5,519 nt of DNA from Deltaproteobacteria bacterium (lineage in GTDB: Bacteria > Desulfobacterota > Binatia > UBA9968): assembly GCA_020027655.1 (NCBI GenBank), contig JAHKKJ010000291.1:1-5519 (forward strand), given 5' to 3'. The translations under genes and the position numbers were made by a program. The notes under the pieces were generated by a model. The model saw only the letters and a list, made by a program, of their open reading frames with translations, had not been told where the DNA came from and did not search any database. Of the stretch, positions 5,436-5,519 are shown piece after piece (positions within the stretch are counted from its first letter, which is position 1; each line of letters begins with the position of its first letter).

Positions 5436-5519
5436 TTAGATCGTATCTTCCGAGAGCCTTTGCAAGACACCTATTGTCTGATCGCTTCCCCAGTCACGGT
5501 AGCCGATCACCTTCCCTAA
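5436..5519 (-). CDS. possible C-terminal end of a convergent gene (runs off right edge)
   Basis: On the minus strand one frame is open from the window edge for 27 codons, with a protein-like composition (VIGYRDWGSDQTIGVLQRL near the end), and stops with TAA (5436-5438), 23 nt from the DUF3179 stop. The other two minus frames close quickly. I do not recognise the family and the stretch is short enough to be open by chance. Confidence 0.25.
   Translation of the reverse strand, partial: LGKVIGYRDWGSDQTIGVLQRLSEDTI

Noticed and set aside
1..5519. Insertion sequences, CRISPR arrays, tRNA or phage genes
   Set aside because: No terminal inverted repeats with a transposase, no regularly spaced repeats, and no tRNA-like cloverleaf were seen; in particular no tRNA-Sec or sel genes lie in the window.

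Overview
The window looks like bacterial chromosome from a selenocysteine-decoding organism. Its main feature is four consecutive plus-strand genes, each interrupted by a single in-frame UGA exactly where the family has its catalytic cysteine. In each case the reading frame continues after the UGA with well-conserved family sequence, and an RNA hairpin that fits the bacterial SECIS pattern follows the UGA. UGA is also a genuine stop here: the nitroreductase gene and the DUF3179 gene both end in UGA, and Trp is encoded by UGG. The code is therefore standard and the internal UGAs are best read as Sec. Lineage cannot be fixed from the sequence. Moderate GC, strong AGGAGG ribosome sites and a rich set of thiol/selenol redox genes suggest an uncultured soil, sediment or marine bacterium.

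Layout. Minus strand, left: the N-terminal part of an AhpD/carboxymuconolactone-decarboxylase-like protein (1-160, runs off the edge) and a cysteine-containing OsmC-family protein (287-802). A divergent intergenic region (803-908) carries an 8-bp-arm inverted repeat ending exactly at the start codon of a GntR/UTRA regulator (909-1652). Plus strand onward: a nitroreductase (1689-2435), an OsmC-family selenoprotein overlapping it by ATGA (2432-2983), a cytoplasmic peroxiredoxin-like selenoprotein with a UPYC motif (3024-3515), then after a 175-nt gap an exported thioredoxin/peroxiredoxin-like selenoprotein, also UPYC (3691-4281), and an exported DUF3179 selenoprotein with UPLC (4375-5412). The last 84 bases may hold the C-terminal end of a convergent minus-strand gene.

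Working together (inference): OsmC, AhpD-like, peroxiredoxin-like and nitroreductase families all handle peroxides or electrophilic organic compounds using thiols, selenols or flavin. The locus looks like a redox-defence island controlled by the GntR regulator from the shared divergent promoter, with two cytoplasmic and two exported selenoproteins. The exported DUF3179 protein, with Sec at its CPLC-type motif and an internally duplicated fold, is the part most likely to be undescribed. Ordinary gene calling would split or truncate all four genes.
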